Both the position numbers and the translations under genes were made by a program. Below, one piece after another: positions 17,402-25,851 of a stretch of 51,735 bases of DNA. The notes beneath the pieces are model-generated. The model searched no databases and had not been told where the DNA came from. It worked only from the letters and a program-made list of their open reading frames with translations. Source of the stretch: Cloacibacterium sp. (GTDB taxonomy: Bacteria > Bacteroidota > Bacteroidia > Flavobacteriales > Weeksellaceae); assembly GCA_017995195.1 (NCBI GenBank), contig JAGOJI010000004.1:1-51735 (forward strand), given 5' to 3'. How positions within the stretch are numbered: position 1 is the stretch's first letter; every line of letters begins with the position of its first letter.

Positions 17402-18628
17402 ATGCTTTTAAACAAAACAAAACTGATTCCGAACCAAACCATTCAAATTACAGGTTCAAAAAGTGAATCGAACCGATTGCTTATCTTGAAACAACTTTTT
17501 GAAGGCATCGAAATAAAAAATATATCCAACGCTCAAGATACTTATCTTTTGCAGAAAGCTCTGTCCGAAGCATCGGAAGTGGTTGATATACACCACGCAG
17601 GAACCGCTATGCGATTCCTGACTTCTTACTTTGCGATTCAGCCCGAGAAAGAGGTTGTTTTGACAGGTTCCGAACGCATGAAGCAGCGTCCTATCCAGCC
17701 TTTGGTAGATGCTTTGAGAGCGTTGGGAGCAGATATTCAATATATGGAAAACGAAGGTTTTCCGCCGCTGAAAATAAGAGGAGAAGAAATAGAGAAAAAT
17801 CATGTGAAAATCTCTGCTCATATTTCATCACAATTCATTACTTCTTTGCTGCTTATTGGCGGTAAATTAAAAAACGGATTAGAAGTAGAGTTATTGGGAG
17901 AAATCACCTCACGTCCTTATTTAGAAATGACTTTGGCTCTTTTGAAGGAAATAGGTGTTGAGAATAGCTTTGTAGGCAATACAATATGGATTCAAAATTT
18001 TTCTGATGAAAAAAATAATTTCAACAAAACTCTTTATGTAGAGAGCGATTGGTCTTCTGCCTCTTATTTTTATTCTTTGGTTGCTATTGGGAGAGAGCCG
18101 ATACGCCTTAGAACTTTCAAAAAAAATTCGCTACAAGGAGATCACATAATTAGTGAAATTTATGAGGAAATTTTTGGGGTAGAAACCCGTTTTAGTGAAA
18201 ATGAAGTTTTGCTTTTTCCAAAAAAAGACTTCCAGTTTCCTCCTACCATAGAATTGAACATGAATAACTGTCCGGATATTGCCCAAACTATTGCAGTAAC
18301 AGCAACGGCACTCAAGATTCCTTTTCATATCATTGGGCTGGCAACTCTAAAGGTAAAAGAAACGGATAGATTGGTCGCATTGCAGAACGAGCTGGAAAAA
18401 ATAGGTATGCGAACAGAAATTACCGGAGAAAGCATTACTTCTACAGCGTTTGTAGCACCTCAATCAACCATCTCTATTGCTACTTACAACGACCACCGCA
18501 TGGCAATGAGCTTTGCTCCTTATGCTTTGGTAGGCACGATTGATATTCAGAATTCGGAGGTAGTAGAAAAATCTTATCCCAATTTTTGGGAAGATTTTGA
18601 TTCGGTAACTTTTAAGAATACACAATAG
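17402..18628 (+). CDS. aroA: 3-phosphoshikimate 1-carboxyvinyltransferase (EPSP synthase)
   Basis: This 408-residue enzyme makes EPSP from shikimate 3-phosphate and PEP in aromatic amino acid synthesis. The substrate-binding start GSKSESNR (18-25) matches the family (normally GSKSxSNR). Other motifs are GTAMRFL, KQRPIQPLVDALRALGADI, SSQFITSLLL, KETDRL and the C-terminal YNDHRMAMSFA. It is slightly shorter than E. coli AroA (427) but has all key blocks. Confidence 0.95.
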   Translation: MLLNKTKLIPNQTIQITGSKSESNRLLILKQLFEGIEIKNISNAQDTYLLQKALSEASEVVDIHHAGTAMRFLTSYFAIQPEKEVVLTGSERMKQRPIQPLVDALRALGADIQYMENEGFPPLKIRGEEIEKNHVKISAHISSQFITSLLLIGGKLKNGLEVELLGEITSRPYLEMTLALLKEIGVENSFVGNTIWIQNFSDEKNNFNKTLYVESDWSSASYFYSLVAIGREPIRLRTFKKNSLQGDHIISEIYEEIFGVETRFSENEVLLFPKKDFQFPPTIELNMNNCPDIAQTIAVTATALKIPFHIIGLATLKVKETDRLVALQNELEKIGMRTEITGESITSTAFVAPQSTISIATYNDHRMAMSFAPYALVGTIDIQNSEVVEKSYPNFWEDFDSVTFKNTQ

Positions 18629-18686
18629 TTCTTAATTAAGTTACGTATATATCATATTTAGGTAGTTTCCAAAAATCAAATTAAAA

Positions 18687-19472
18687 ATGACCATTATTAT
18701 TACAGGAACATCTTCGGGAATAGGTTTTTCTTTGGCAGAACATTTAGGTAAAAAAGGACATTCGGTGTACGGACTGAGCAGGAAAATAGTAGAAAGTCCT
18801 TTTTTTGAGAGTATTTCTGTAGATATTACCGAGAAAGTTCAAATTGAAAATGCCATTGGCAAGATTTTAGAAAAAGAAAAATCTGTTGATGTACTCATCA
18901 ATAATGCCGGAATGGGCATGGTAGGAGCTGTGGAAGACTCTTCAAAAGAAGAAATATTACATCTTTTCAACCTCAATCTTGTGGGAGCTGTACAAGTTGC
19001 CCAAGGTGTTTTGCCCGAAATGCGAAACCAAAAACGAGGCAAAATCATCAATATTTCCAGTATTGGTAGTGAGATGGGCTTGCCCTTCCGAGGCTTTTAT
19101 TCGGCATCTAAAGCAGCATTGGATAAGGTGACGGAAGCTATAAGATATGAGCTCTTGCCTTGGGGTATTCAGGTAACTTCGTTGCATTTGGGTGATATTA
19201 AAACCAATATTGCCAATCACAGAATCAAAACACCTGTTTCAGAGCCTTACCGGAAAACGTTCGAAAAGGTGTACAGCCTAATGAACGCTCATGTAGACGA
19301 AGGAACGGAACCAGATGAAGTGGCTTTGTATGTGGAGCAATTGCTGTTAAAAAAGACCCTAAAACCCCATTATTATTTCGGGAAGTTTGGACAAAAAATA
19401 GGAGTGCCTTTAAAGAAGATACTTCCCCAAAAATTCTTTGAAAATTTAATGAAAAAATACAACCAATTGTAA
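18687..19472 (+). CDS. Short-chain dehydrogenase/reductase
   Basis: This 261-residue protein has the classical SDR fold. The NAD(P) glycine motif TGTSSGIG is at 6-13, NNAG at 72-75, the catalytic Ser near 125 and YxxxK at Tyr138/Lys142. The C-terminal part (PHYYFGKFGQKIGVPLKKILP) is weakly hydrophobic and basic and may touch the membrane, as in SDRs that act on lipids. The actual substrate cannot be read from the sequence. It is 58 bases after aroA on the same strand. Confidence 0.9.
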   Translation: MTIIITGTSSGIGFSLAEHLGKKGHSVYGLSRKIVESPFFESISVDITEKVQIENAIGKILEKEKSVDVLINNAGMGMVGAVEDSSKEEILHLFNLNLVGAVQVAQGVLPEMRNQKRGKIINISSIGSEMGLPFRGFYSASKAALDKVTEAIRYELLPWGIQVTSLHLGDIKTNIANHRIKTPVSEPYRKTFEKVYSLMNAHVDEGTEPDEVALYVEQLLLKKTLKPHYYFGKFGQKIGVPLKKILPQKFFENLMKKYNQL

Positions 19473-19565
19473 TCTCTACACAGCATTTTTATACCGATAG
19501 TTCTGTTGTATATTGCTTATTCGGATAAGAAATCATCTATTTTTGATTATTCTTATTTTTTTAAT

Positions 19566-21167
19566 TTGAAAAAAAAACTCACTATTTTATTTTTGTTTAT
19601 CTGTGCAGGGTTTTCTGCACAGCACAAGGAGTTTTGGCTGATAGATATCCAAACGGAGCAAAAAAAAGTAATGAAAGATTCTGCCCAAGCAATAAAATTT
19701 TTGGATTCTTTAGTAGAAAATTCCCATTTCTTTACTCAGATTAAAGAGGTGAAAAAAGAAGGGAAAACTACTCGGATTGTTTACGATAAAGGGGAAAATT
19801 ATAATAAGGCACAGGTAAAAATTTCAGACTCTTTGTCGGAATTTCTATCCTTAAAAAAAGAATTTGTTACCCATAACTTAGATTCTTTAAAAAGAGCAAT
19901 CCATCAAAAATATAGGGAAAAAGGCTTTGCTTTTAACAGGGTAAGAACCCAATATTTGGGAATGCAGAATAAGATTCCTGTTGTTGAAATTCATGTTGTT
20001 GCTCATCAACAAAGGAAAATAGATGGTTTTGTACTGAAGGGCTATGAGAGAGTCCCTCGAAGATTTGTTAAAAATTTAGAAAAAGAATTTCGAGGAGCAG
20101 TTTATGATGACAAAAACATTCTGGCAATCAACCAAAGGCTCACGAGTCACCCATTTGTTTTACTCGAAAAGCCTCCTCAAACACTTTTTACCCGAGATTC
20201 TACCCAAGTATATCTATTTCTAAAAAAGAAAAAGAGCAATACTTTTGACGGAATTTTGGGCTTTGGCAACAACGAGTCAGATAAATTTTCTCTGAATGGA
20301 AGTGCTCATGTAGATTTCAAAAACCTCCTGAATGGCTTTGAGAAAATTTCCATTTTTTGGCAGAGAAATCCCGATCGTGGGCAAACTTTCGATTTGCAAA
20401 CCGATATACCTTACCTTTTGAAATCCAATATCGGGATCAACACACATATTAATGTATTCCGGCAAGATTCTACTTTTGCAAATGTTAAGATTTTACCTTC
20501 TCTGTATTACCAAATCTCTTATCGGCAGAAAATAGGGATAAGAGCCAACTTTGAAGTTTCATCGATTTTAGCAGGTCAATACACTCAGGGACAAGGTTAT
20601 GATAAAAAAGGTTTGGGCTTGTGGTACGAATTTTCCGAACCTACCGATATCGAACTTTTTCTGTACAAAACTCACCTTCGGCTGGAAGGTGATTGGTTGA
20701 AGACATCTTATGCCCAATCGGGAAAAAAGATAGGGCAATCTCGCTATTTTTTATTGGCAGAACGAAACTTTCAACTCGTGGGAAACCATTATTTGAATAT
20801 GAAATCCGAGACGGCTTTTCTTACTACTCAAGCCGAACTTTCAACCAACGAACTCTTCAGAATTGGAGGTTGGAACAGTTTCAGAGGGTTTAACGAGAAT
20901 TCTTTGCTGGGGGACTGGTATACTTTTGGTGGTGCAGAGTACCGTTACTTAGTGAATCGACAGGCATTTTTTGATGTTTTTGTTCAGTATGGACTTCTTC
21001 ATGGTATTTCCAATCTTCGCTCTAAACTGTATAGTTTTGGGATGGGTTTCAACTTTTTTTTACCTATTGGGCTTATGAGCTTCCAAATCTCCAACGGAAC
21101 TTCTTCCGGAAATCCTATTCAGTTCAACGAAACTAAAATACATTGGGGTATTTTAACCCGTTTTTAA
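19566..21167 (+). CDS. BamA/TamA-like outer-membrane surface antigen (TTG start)
   Basis: This protein of about 533 residues has an N-terminal signal peptide (KKKLTILFLFICAGFSAQ), a periplasmic part (about 20-210) with a POTRA-like segment, and a C-terminal 16-strand-like barrel. In the barrel the sequence GGWNSFRGFNENS contains the RGF motif of the Omp85 substrate-loop (L6). No ATG lies near the signal peptide. TTG at 19566 is the natural start; another TTG at 19506 would add 20 odd residues. The short periplasmic part means it is not the essential BamA but a smaller paralogue of unknown client. Confidence 0.8.
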   Translation: MKKKLTILFLFICAGFSAQHKEFWLIDIQTEQKKVMKDSAQAIKFLDSLVENSHFFTQIKEVKKEGKTTRIVYDKGENYNKAQVKISDSLSEFLSLKKEFVTHNLDSLKRAIHQKYREKGFAFNRVRTQYLGMQNKIPVVEIHVVAHQQRKIDGFVLKGYERVPRRFVKNLEKEFRGAVYDDKNILAINQRLTSHPFVLLEKPPQTLFTRDSTQVYLFLKKKKSNTFDGILGFGNNESDKFSLNGSAHVDFKNLLNGFEKISIFWQRNPDRGQTFDLQTDIPYLLKSNIGINTHINVFRQDSTFANVKILPSLYYQISYRQKIGIRANFEVSSILAGQYTQGQGYDKKGLGLWYEFSEPTDIELFLYKTHLRLEGDWLKTSYAQSGKKIGQSRYFLLAERNFQLVGNHYLNMKSETAFLTTQAELSTNELFRIGGWNSFRGFNENSLLGDWYTFGGAEYRYLVNRQAFFDVFVQYGLLHGISNLRSKLYSFGMGFNFFLPIGLMSFQISNGTSSGNPIQFNETKIHWGILTRF

Positions 21168-21182
21168 CATTGTAAGTTGGGT

Positions 21183-21259
21183 GTGAAGGCGTAAGCCGTT
21201 GTAAATTTATGCATTTTATCAAATAAAGTTTAAATGCCTTTACATCTTTACGCCCTCAC
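21183..21259. repeat. Long imperfect palindrome between two envelope genes
   Basis: GTGAAGGCGTAA (21183-21194) pairs with TTACGCCCTCAC (21248-21259), 11 of 12 positions plus a G-T. The inner parts (TGTAAA / TTTACA) also pair. It lies between the stop of the Omp85-like gene and the next gene. It could end transcription or be a dispersed palindromic repeat; there is no T-run. Confidence 0.45.
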
Positions 21260-21327
21260 TCCTGTACGCTCTATATTATCTTTGGTATATTTTTAGTAGT
21301 AGTTTGTACAACAATAATAGTTTTAAA

Positions 21328-21876
21328 ATGAAAAAAATGATATTTCTCTTTTTATTGGCCTCCGCTTTTTCCTTTGGTCAGTATAGAAGCGATTACGGAA
21401 GACTTTCGCCTGATCGTACAAACGAAATAAAGGTTAATGCCCTAAGCCTATTGATTTACGGAACCGAAATAGGATACGAAAGAATTGTAAGCGATGGCGT
21501 AGGTGCAGGTATAAGTGTAATGGTTCCTTATAAAAACACAGCGAGCGACAAAATCCTTACTACCAGTCTCAATTATTATATTTCGCCCTATGTGAGATAT
21601 TATTTTGAGCCTATGGCTTCCGGATTTTTCTTTGAAGGTTTTGGGATATACGCCAATAGAAAACATGATACCTCCGATGCTTCCTATACTCCTACCACTC
21701 CCAATTATTCCACTTTTGGATTGGGTTTTGGTGGTGGAAGAAAATGGGTACAGTATTCAGGATTCACTTTTGAAGCCAGTGCCGGTATTGGGCGAAATAT
21801 TATAGTTCCGGATCATGCAACGCTTGCACAGAACTTCTCCTTCAAGTTAGGTGTCTCCGCAGGATACAGGTTTTAA
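21328..21876 (+). CDS. Small outer-membrane beta-barrel protein
   Basis: This 182-residue protein has a signal peptide (MKKMIFLFLLASAFSFG) and then amphipathic beta-strand-like segments (NALSLLIYGTEIGYERIVSDGVGAGISVMVPY, YISPYVRYYFEP, FFFEGFGIYANR) up to a C-terminal FKLGVSAGYRF with a terminal aromatic residue. This resembles DUF3575-like and other small outer-membrane barrels. The function is unknown. The ATG at 21328 is preferred over the upstream TTG at 21304 because the signal begins there. TATCTTTG at 21277-21284 fits a -7 box. Confidence 0.75.
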   Translation: MKKMIFLFLLASAFSFGQYRSDYGRLSPDRTNEIKVNALSLLIYGTEIGYERIVSDGVGAGISVMVPYKNTASDKILTTSLNYYISPYVRYYFEPMASGFFFEGFGIYANRKHDTSDASYTPTTPNYSTFGLGFGGGRKWVQYSGFTFEASAGIGRNIIVPDHATLAQNFSFKLGVSAGYRF

Positions 21877-21882
21877 GTTGAT

Positions 21883-21909
21883 AAATAACTACAGTTTTTG
21901 TAGTTATTT
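21883..21909. terminator. Bidirectional terminator between convergent genes
   Basis: AAATAACTACA (21883-21893) and TGTAGTTATTT (21899-21909) form a perfect 11-bp stem with a 5-base loop, followed by T-rich DNA on the plus strand. The right arm overlaps the stop codon of the minus-strand gene ending at 21904. Confidence 0.8.
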
Positions 21910-22719
21910 TTTCTTCTTTTTAGGAAGTGGTTTTTTCTTTTTTTCTTTTTGAGCTTTGGCTTCCTCCTCTTGAAATTCTGCCCCTAATCGAGCCATAGAA
22001 GCTCTCATGCTGCCCTTTTGTATGGCTTTGTCCCACTCTGTATAGGCTTTTTCTTTCTGTCCTATGGTGTAGTAGTAAGTTCCCAATGCTGTATGTCCTT
22101 CTTCCTCTCCCATATCTACGATTTTGTTGCCTAAAGCTACAATATCGGGATTTTCAACCATATTTTTATTGGTTTTTCCGGAAAGTATAGCACTTACTCC
22201 GCCCATATCGTCTGCTATTTTCATTCCGAAAACCTCAAGACAGGCTTTGGGAAGTCCTCTGGTACAGAGATCACTAATCATGTTATAACGTTCTTTTATT
22301 TCAGATTCGTCAAAAAACAGGGCGAAATCTGTTTTGCCATTATTTTTTTGGTAATATTCTGCTAAAAGCTCTGCTCTTTTTTGGGCTAAATTTGGGTCTT
22401 TTCTATGATTTTCTATTAAAGTGTCTCGTTTTATCCAAGTTCCGTTTTTTACCCAGTCCGATGTGCCTCTTAGTTTGTTCTTTTCTATTTTAAATTTAAA
22501 AATACTTTTATCGGGATAGATGATTAGAGAGTCACCCTTCCGAAAGAAGTCTCCTTTTCCCAATCCCGTAATATCTACCTTTCCGTTTCCATCAAAGGCG
22601 AAATAGGAATAGAGCAGGGTATCACTTTCTGCTTTGTAATAGCCGTGTAAATCGTTGCTTATTTTTTGCCCGAAAGCAAGGCTCGTTATTAGTACCAAGA
22701 GTAGGCTTAGTTTTTTCAT
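21904..22719 (-). CDS. Exported protein with TPR/Sel1-like segment and lysine-rich tail, unknown function
   Basis: This 271-residue protein has a signal peptide (MKKLSLLLVLITSLAFG). The middle looks like a small beta domain (ESDTLLYSYFAFDGNGKVDITGLGKGDF). Helical repeats follow (about 185-245; GHTALGTYYYTIGQKEKAYTEWDKAIQKGS is TPR/Sel1-like). The last residues are almost only Lys and Pro (KEKKKKPLPKKKKK). I do not recognise a named family. The gene is alone, transcribed away from the C40 peptidase. TAAATTTG on the minus strand at 22734-22741 is a possible -7 box. Confidence 0.72.
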   Translation of the reverse strand: MKKLSLLLVLITSLAFGQKISNDLHGYYKAESDTLLYSYFAFDGNGKVDITGLGKGDFFRKGDSLIIYPDKSIFKFKIEKNKLRGTSDWVKNGTWIKRDTLIENHRKDPNLAQKRAELLAEYYQKNNGKTDFALFFDESEIKERYNMISDLCTRGLPKACLEVFGMKIADDMGGVSAILSGKTNKNMVENPDIVALGNKIVDMGEEEGHTALGTYYYTIGQKEKAYTEWDKAIQKGSMRASMARLGAEFQEEEAKAQKEKKKKPLPKKKKK

Positions 22720-23060
22720 GTTAGATGTTTAAACAAATTTAATCTTTTTTTAGAAAATCGCTACATACAACTTGATGTCTTTATGCCCTATGTCCTCAGA
22801 GTACTATTATATAATTGTAATCAATTATTACAGGATTCAAATATTTTTGTTAAAATATCTTAAAACAAAAAATCTGCAGAGTTTCCGTTTAATAGGTGCT
22901 TGCAGAGATTTTTTTTTAACATTTGCCTTCTAAATGTTAAAAAATGTTAAAAAAAACTTGATTATGATATTTGTCACAAAAGTTTAGTGAGTGCTTTAAT
23001 ACTTTTGCCCTGTTTTGATGCAGAAATTGAAAGCATCTACATTAAACAAACTACTATATT
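22720..23060. other. 341-bp divergent region with terminator-like hairpin (possible sRNA)
   Basis: There is no protein gene here. It contains a -7-like TATTTTTG (22842-22849), a stem-loop with T-run (22867-22917), AACATTT/AAATGTT inverted repeats (22918-22948) and a -7-like TACTTTTG (23000-23007) that would serve the downstream C40 gene. A terminator-like hairpin far from any gene end is the reason to suspect a small RNA. Confidence 0.55.
22856..22917 (+). ncRNA. Candidate small RNA ending in a terminator hairpin
   Basis: Downstream of TATTTTTG (22842-22849) lies AAAAAATCTGCA (22867-22878), which pairs with TGCAGAGATTTTT (22901-22913) with a 2-base bulge, ending in nine T. No gene end lies nearby on either strand (flanking genes diverge), so the hairpin is not an ordinary gene terminator. 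The predicted RNA is about 60 nt. The -33 box is only a TTG at 22815-22817 with a long 24-base spacer. Tentative. Confidence 0.3.
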
Positions 23061-23723
23061 ATGAAGAAAAGAGTCTTATTTTACGCTTTCGCTGTATTAG
23101 CGACATTTTCTCTACAATCGTGTGTGTCTAACTATGTGGTTTCTAAACCTATTATATACAAAACTGATGCCAAACAGGCATCGGTAAACCTAAATGATGA
23201 TTTTTCGGACATTAAAAATGAACTTACAATAGACAAAAAGAAAATTGTAAAAACAATTGTTGTAAAGGCCGAAGAAAAGGAAAGAATGCTTGCTATAGAA
23301 GCAGAAATAAAAAAGACACAAACCATAGACGGGATTTTGAGTGAAGCCAGTACTTACCTTGGGACTCCTTACAGAATGGGAGGAACTACCAAGAGAGGTA
23401 TAGATTGTTCGGCTTTTGTGCTTAATGTATATGGGAACTCTGTAGGGATTGGTCTGCCAAGAGTGGCCGCAGCACAAGCACAAGAAGGAGAACGTATAGA
23501 AAAAGAAAACTTAGAAAAAGGAGATTTGGTGTTTTTTCAGACAAGGGGAAATAGAATTTCGCATGTAGGTATTGTTCAGGATATTACACCGGAGGGAGAA
23601 ATTAAATTTATTCATGCTTCTTCGTCCAAAGGGGTTACCATATCTTCACTCAACGAAAAATATTGGGGAGCAAGGTATAGATTCGCAAAAAGAGTATTGA
23701 ATACCAATTCTTTATCTAACTAA
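23061..23723 (+). CDS. NlpC/P60 (C40) cell-wall hydrolase lipoprotein
   Basis: This 220-residue protein has a lipoprotein signal ending LQSC (Cys21), a charged linker (about 40-90) and a C-terminal NlpC/P60 domain. The catalytic Cys116 (RGIDCSAFV), His168 (RISHVGIV) and His185 (FIHASSSKG) are present. Such enzymes cut peptide bonds in peptidoglycan stems (gamma-D-Glu-diamino acid). It has a likely own promoter box TACTTTTG (23000-23007) and is followed by a terminator, so it is probably monocistronic. Confidence 0.93.
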   Translation: MKKRVLFYAFAVLATFSLQSCVSNYVVSKPIIYKTDAKQASVNLNDDFSDIKNELTIDKKKIVKTIVVKAEEKERMLAIEAEIKKTQTIDGILSEASTYLGTPYRMGGTTKRGIDCSAFVLNVYGNSVGIGLPRVAAAQAQEGERIEKENLEKGDLVFFQTRGNRISHVGIVQDITPEGEIKFIHASSSKGVTISSLNEKYWGARYRFAKRVLNTNSLSN

Positions 23724-23779
23724 TTTGAGTTACATAGGAATTTCGATTCTGAAAAAAAATATTATTTATATCAACATAT

Positions 23780-23805
23780 AACCACCTTATTTAGGTGGTT
23801 TTTTT
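23780..23805 (+). terminator. Terminator after the C40 peptidase gene
   Basis: AACCACCT (23780-23787), a 5-base loop and AGGTGGTT (23793-23800) form a perfect 8-bp stem followed by further T (to 23805). Confidence 0.88.
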
Positions 23806-23981
23806 ATACAAAGCAGAAGATTCGGATTTTATTAAAAATAATGAAATCATTAAAATTACAAAAAGTATATGGTTTCTAAATAAAAAATCTTAATTTTCGA
23901 AAATAATATAAGGCAATACCTATGAGCAAGTATTTTAATTATCAAAAAAATTATTGGAAAGAAAAAATAAAAGAAAAAACA

Positions 23982-25844
23982 ATGAAGAAAATTTTGATGA
24001 TCATTTTTTTTGGATTGCTATCGAGCTTTTTTTCGGCTCAGAAAACCTACTATCAGCAATCCGTAAAATATACTATGGATATTGATGTAGATGCTAAGAA
24101 TTATACTTACCACGGTAAGCAAAATATCCAGTATACCAATAATTCGCCGGATGAGTTAAGCGTAGTGTATTTCCATTTGTATTGGAATGCTTTTAAACCC
24201 AATTCTATGATGGATCAAAGGGTTAGGAATCAAGGAAATAATGCCGATTCTCGTTTGGCAGAAAGAGTAGGTAAGGATTTGGTTTCAAGGTTGGCAAGTA
24301 TTCCCAAAAACGAGGAAGGAAACCAAAAAATAAATTGGATAAAGCACAATGGAAAAGACGTGAAGTTTGAAGTACAGGAAACCATTCTCAAAGTATATCT
24401 CAACGAATCTATTAAACCCAATTCTACAACGTACTTCAGTATGGACTGGGATGCAGTAGTACCCAAACAAATCCGACGAAGCGGTAGAAACAACAGAGAG
24501 GGAATAGAACTTTCCATGACGCAATGGTATCCTAAAATTGCCGAGTACGACTACGATGGTTGGGCGACATTCGATTATATCGGAAGGGAGTTTCATGCAC
24601 CCTTTGCTGATTTTGATATTAGCATTCGTATTGATAAAGATTATGTGATAGGAGCAGGAGGAACGCTGGAAAACGCTCATGAAGTAAAGGGGTATACGGA
24701 AAATCCTCAAATAAAAGCAGATAAAAATAACAAAACACTATGGAAATGGTCGGCACAAAATATTCTTGACTTCGCATGGGCGGCAGATCCCGATTTTCAG
24801 GTAGAAGAATCTTTGGTTCCCGATGGACCGAAACTTTATTTTGTGTATCAAAAATCCGAAAAAACAAAACTTTGGGAACAAGCAAAACCCTATGCAGTCA
24901 AGTTTTTTCAGATTATGAATGCCAAGTACGGTAGATATGTATATCCCAGCTATAGCTTTGTACAAGGAGGAGATGGAGGAATGGAGTACGGTATGTGTAC
25001 ACTAATGTTGGGAGAAGGAAGAGATTTGGAGGGATTAGTAGGATTAATGGTTCATGAAGGGACCCACTCTTGGTATCAGCAGATGTTGGCAACCAATGAA
25101 AGCATGAGGCATTGGATGGACGAAGGCTTTACTTCTTATGCCGAAGATGATGTGATGTATCAACTTTTTCCTCCGGCTGAGCCTCTGCCTAATCCTTTTG
25201 TAAAATCTATACAACGTTATGTAAATTTTGCCAAGTCGGGAGAGGAAGCACCGGCATCTTGGTTAGCAGATCATTATGATAGTGGTAGGTCATATAGCGT
25301 AGCATCGTATACCAAAGGGCAGTTGTATTTGGTAGGCTTAGGCTATATTATGGGAGAAGATAATCTGGCAAAGGCTCTACGCCAGTACTATATCGATTGG
25401 GCAATGAAGCACCCTACAGAAAGAGACTTTCTTCATATTGCTCAGAAAATTTCCGGAATGGATTTAAAATGGTTTCATCATTATTGGATTAATACTACCA
25501 AAACCATCGACTATGCTATAAAAGAGGTAAAATACGCAGACCGTTCCACTACTGTAGTGCTTTCAAACAAAGGAGAAGTGCCTATGCCTATAGATTTTTC
25601 GGTTGTTACCAAAGACAAGAAAGTGTTCAACTATCATATTCCTCTTAATATGATGAGAACCCCGAAAACAAAAGATTTTTTTGGAGACTTTAAAACCTTG
25701 GATTACTGGAACTGGACCGCCAAAGAATACACCCTTACCATTCCTTTTAGTAAAAAAGAATTATTATTAATGGGAATTGATTTCAGCCAAAGATTAGCAG
25801 ATGTAAATATGGAGGATAATTTTGTTGAGGTTAATAACAAGTAA
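23982..25844 (+). CDS. M1-family (gluzincin) metallopeptidase
   Basis: This 620-residue exported protein has a signal peptide (MKKILMIIFFGLLSSFFSAQ). An in-frame start 20 codons upstream (23922) puts charged residues before the signal and is not preferred. The zinc motif is H358-E-x-x-H362 (VHEGTHSW) with Glu381 (DEGFTSY) 18 residues later, the M1 spacing. GGDGGMEYGMCTL is the exopeptidase GxMEN-like segment, here GGMEYG, with Glu in place. The N-terminal half forms the aminopeptidase beta-domain. It probably acts on peptides in the periplasm or outside the cell. Its stop is 7 bases before coaX. Confidence 0.92.
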   Translation: MKKILMIIFFGLLSSFFSAQKTYYQQSVKYTMDIDVDAKNYTYHGKQNIQYTNNSPDELSVVYFHLYWNAFKPNSMMDQRVRNQGNNADSRLAERVGKDLVSRLASIPKNEEGNQKINWIKHNGKDVKFEVQETILKVYLNESIKPNSTTYFSMDWDAVVPKQIRRSGRNNREGIELSMTQWYPKIAEYDYDGWATFDYIGREFHAPFADFDISIRIDKDYVIGAGGTLENAHEVKGYTENPQIKADKNNKTLWKWSAQNILDFAWAADPDFQVEESLVPDGPKLYFVYQKSEKTKLWEQAKPYAVKFFQIMNAKYGRYVYPSYSFVQGGDGGMEYGMCTLMLGEGRDLEGLVGLMVHEGTHSWYQQMLATNESMRHWMDEGFTSYAEDDVMYQLFPPAEPLPNPFVKSIQRYVNFAKSGEEAPASWLADHYDSGRSYSVASYTKGQLYLVGLGYIMGEDNLAKALRQYYIDWAMKHPTERDFLHIAQKISGMDLKWFHHYWINTTKTIDYAIKEVKYADRSTTVVLSNKGEVPMPIDFSVVTKDKKVFNYHIPLNMMRTPKTKDFFGDFKTLDYWNWTAKEYTLTIPFSKKELLLMGIDFSQRLADVNMEDNFVEVNNK

Positions 25845-25851
25845 GTATAAA

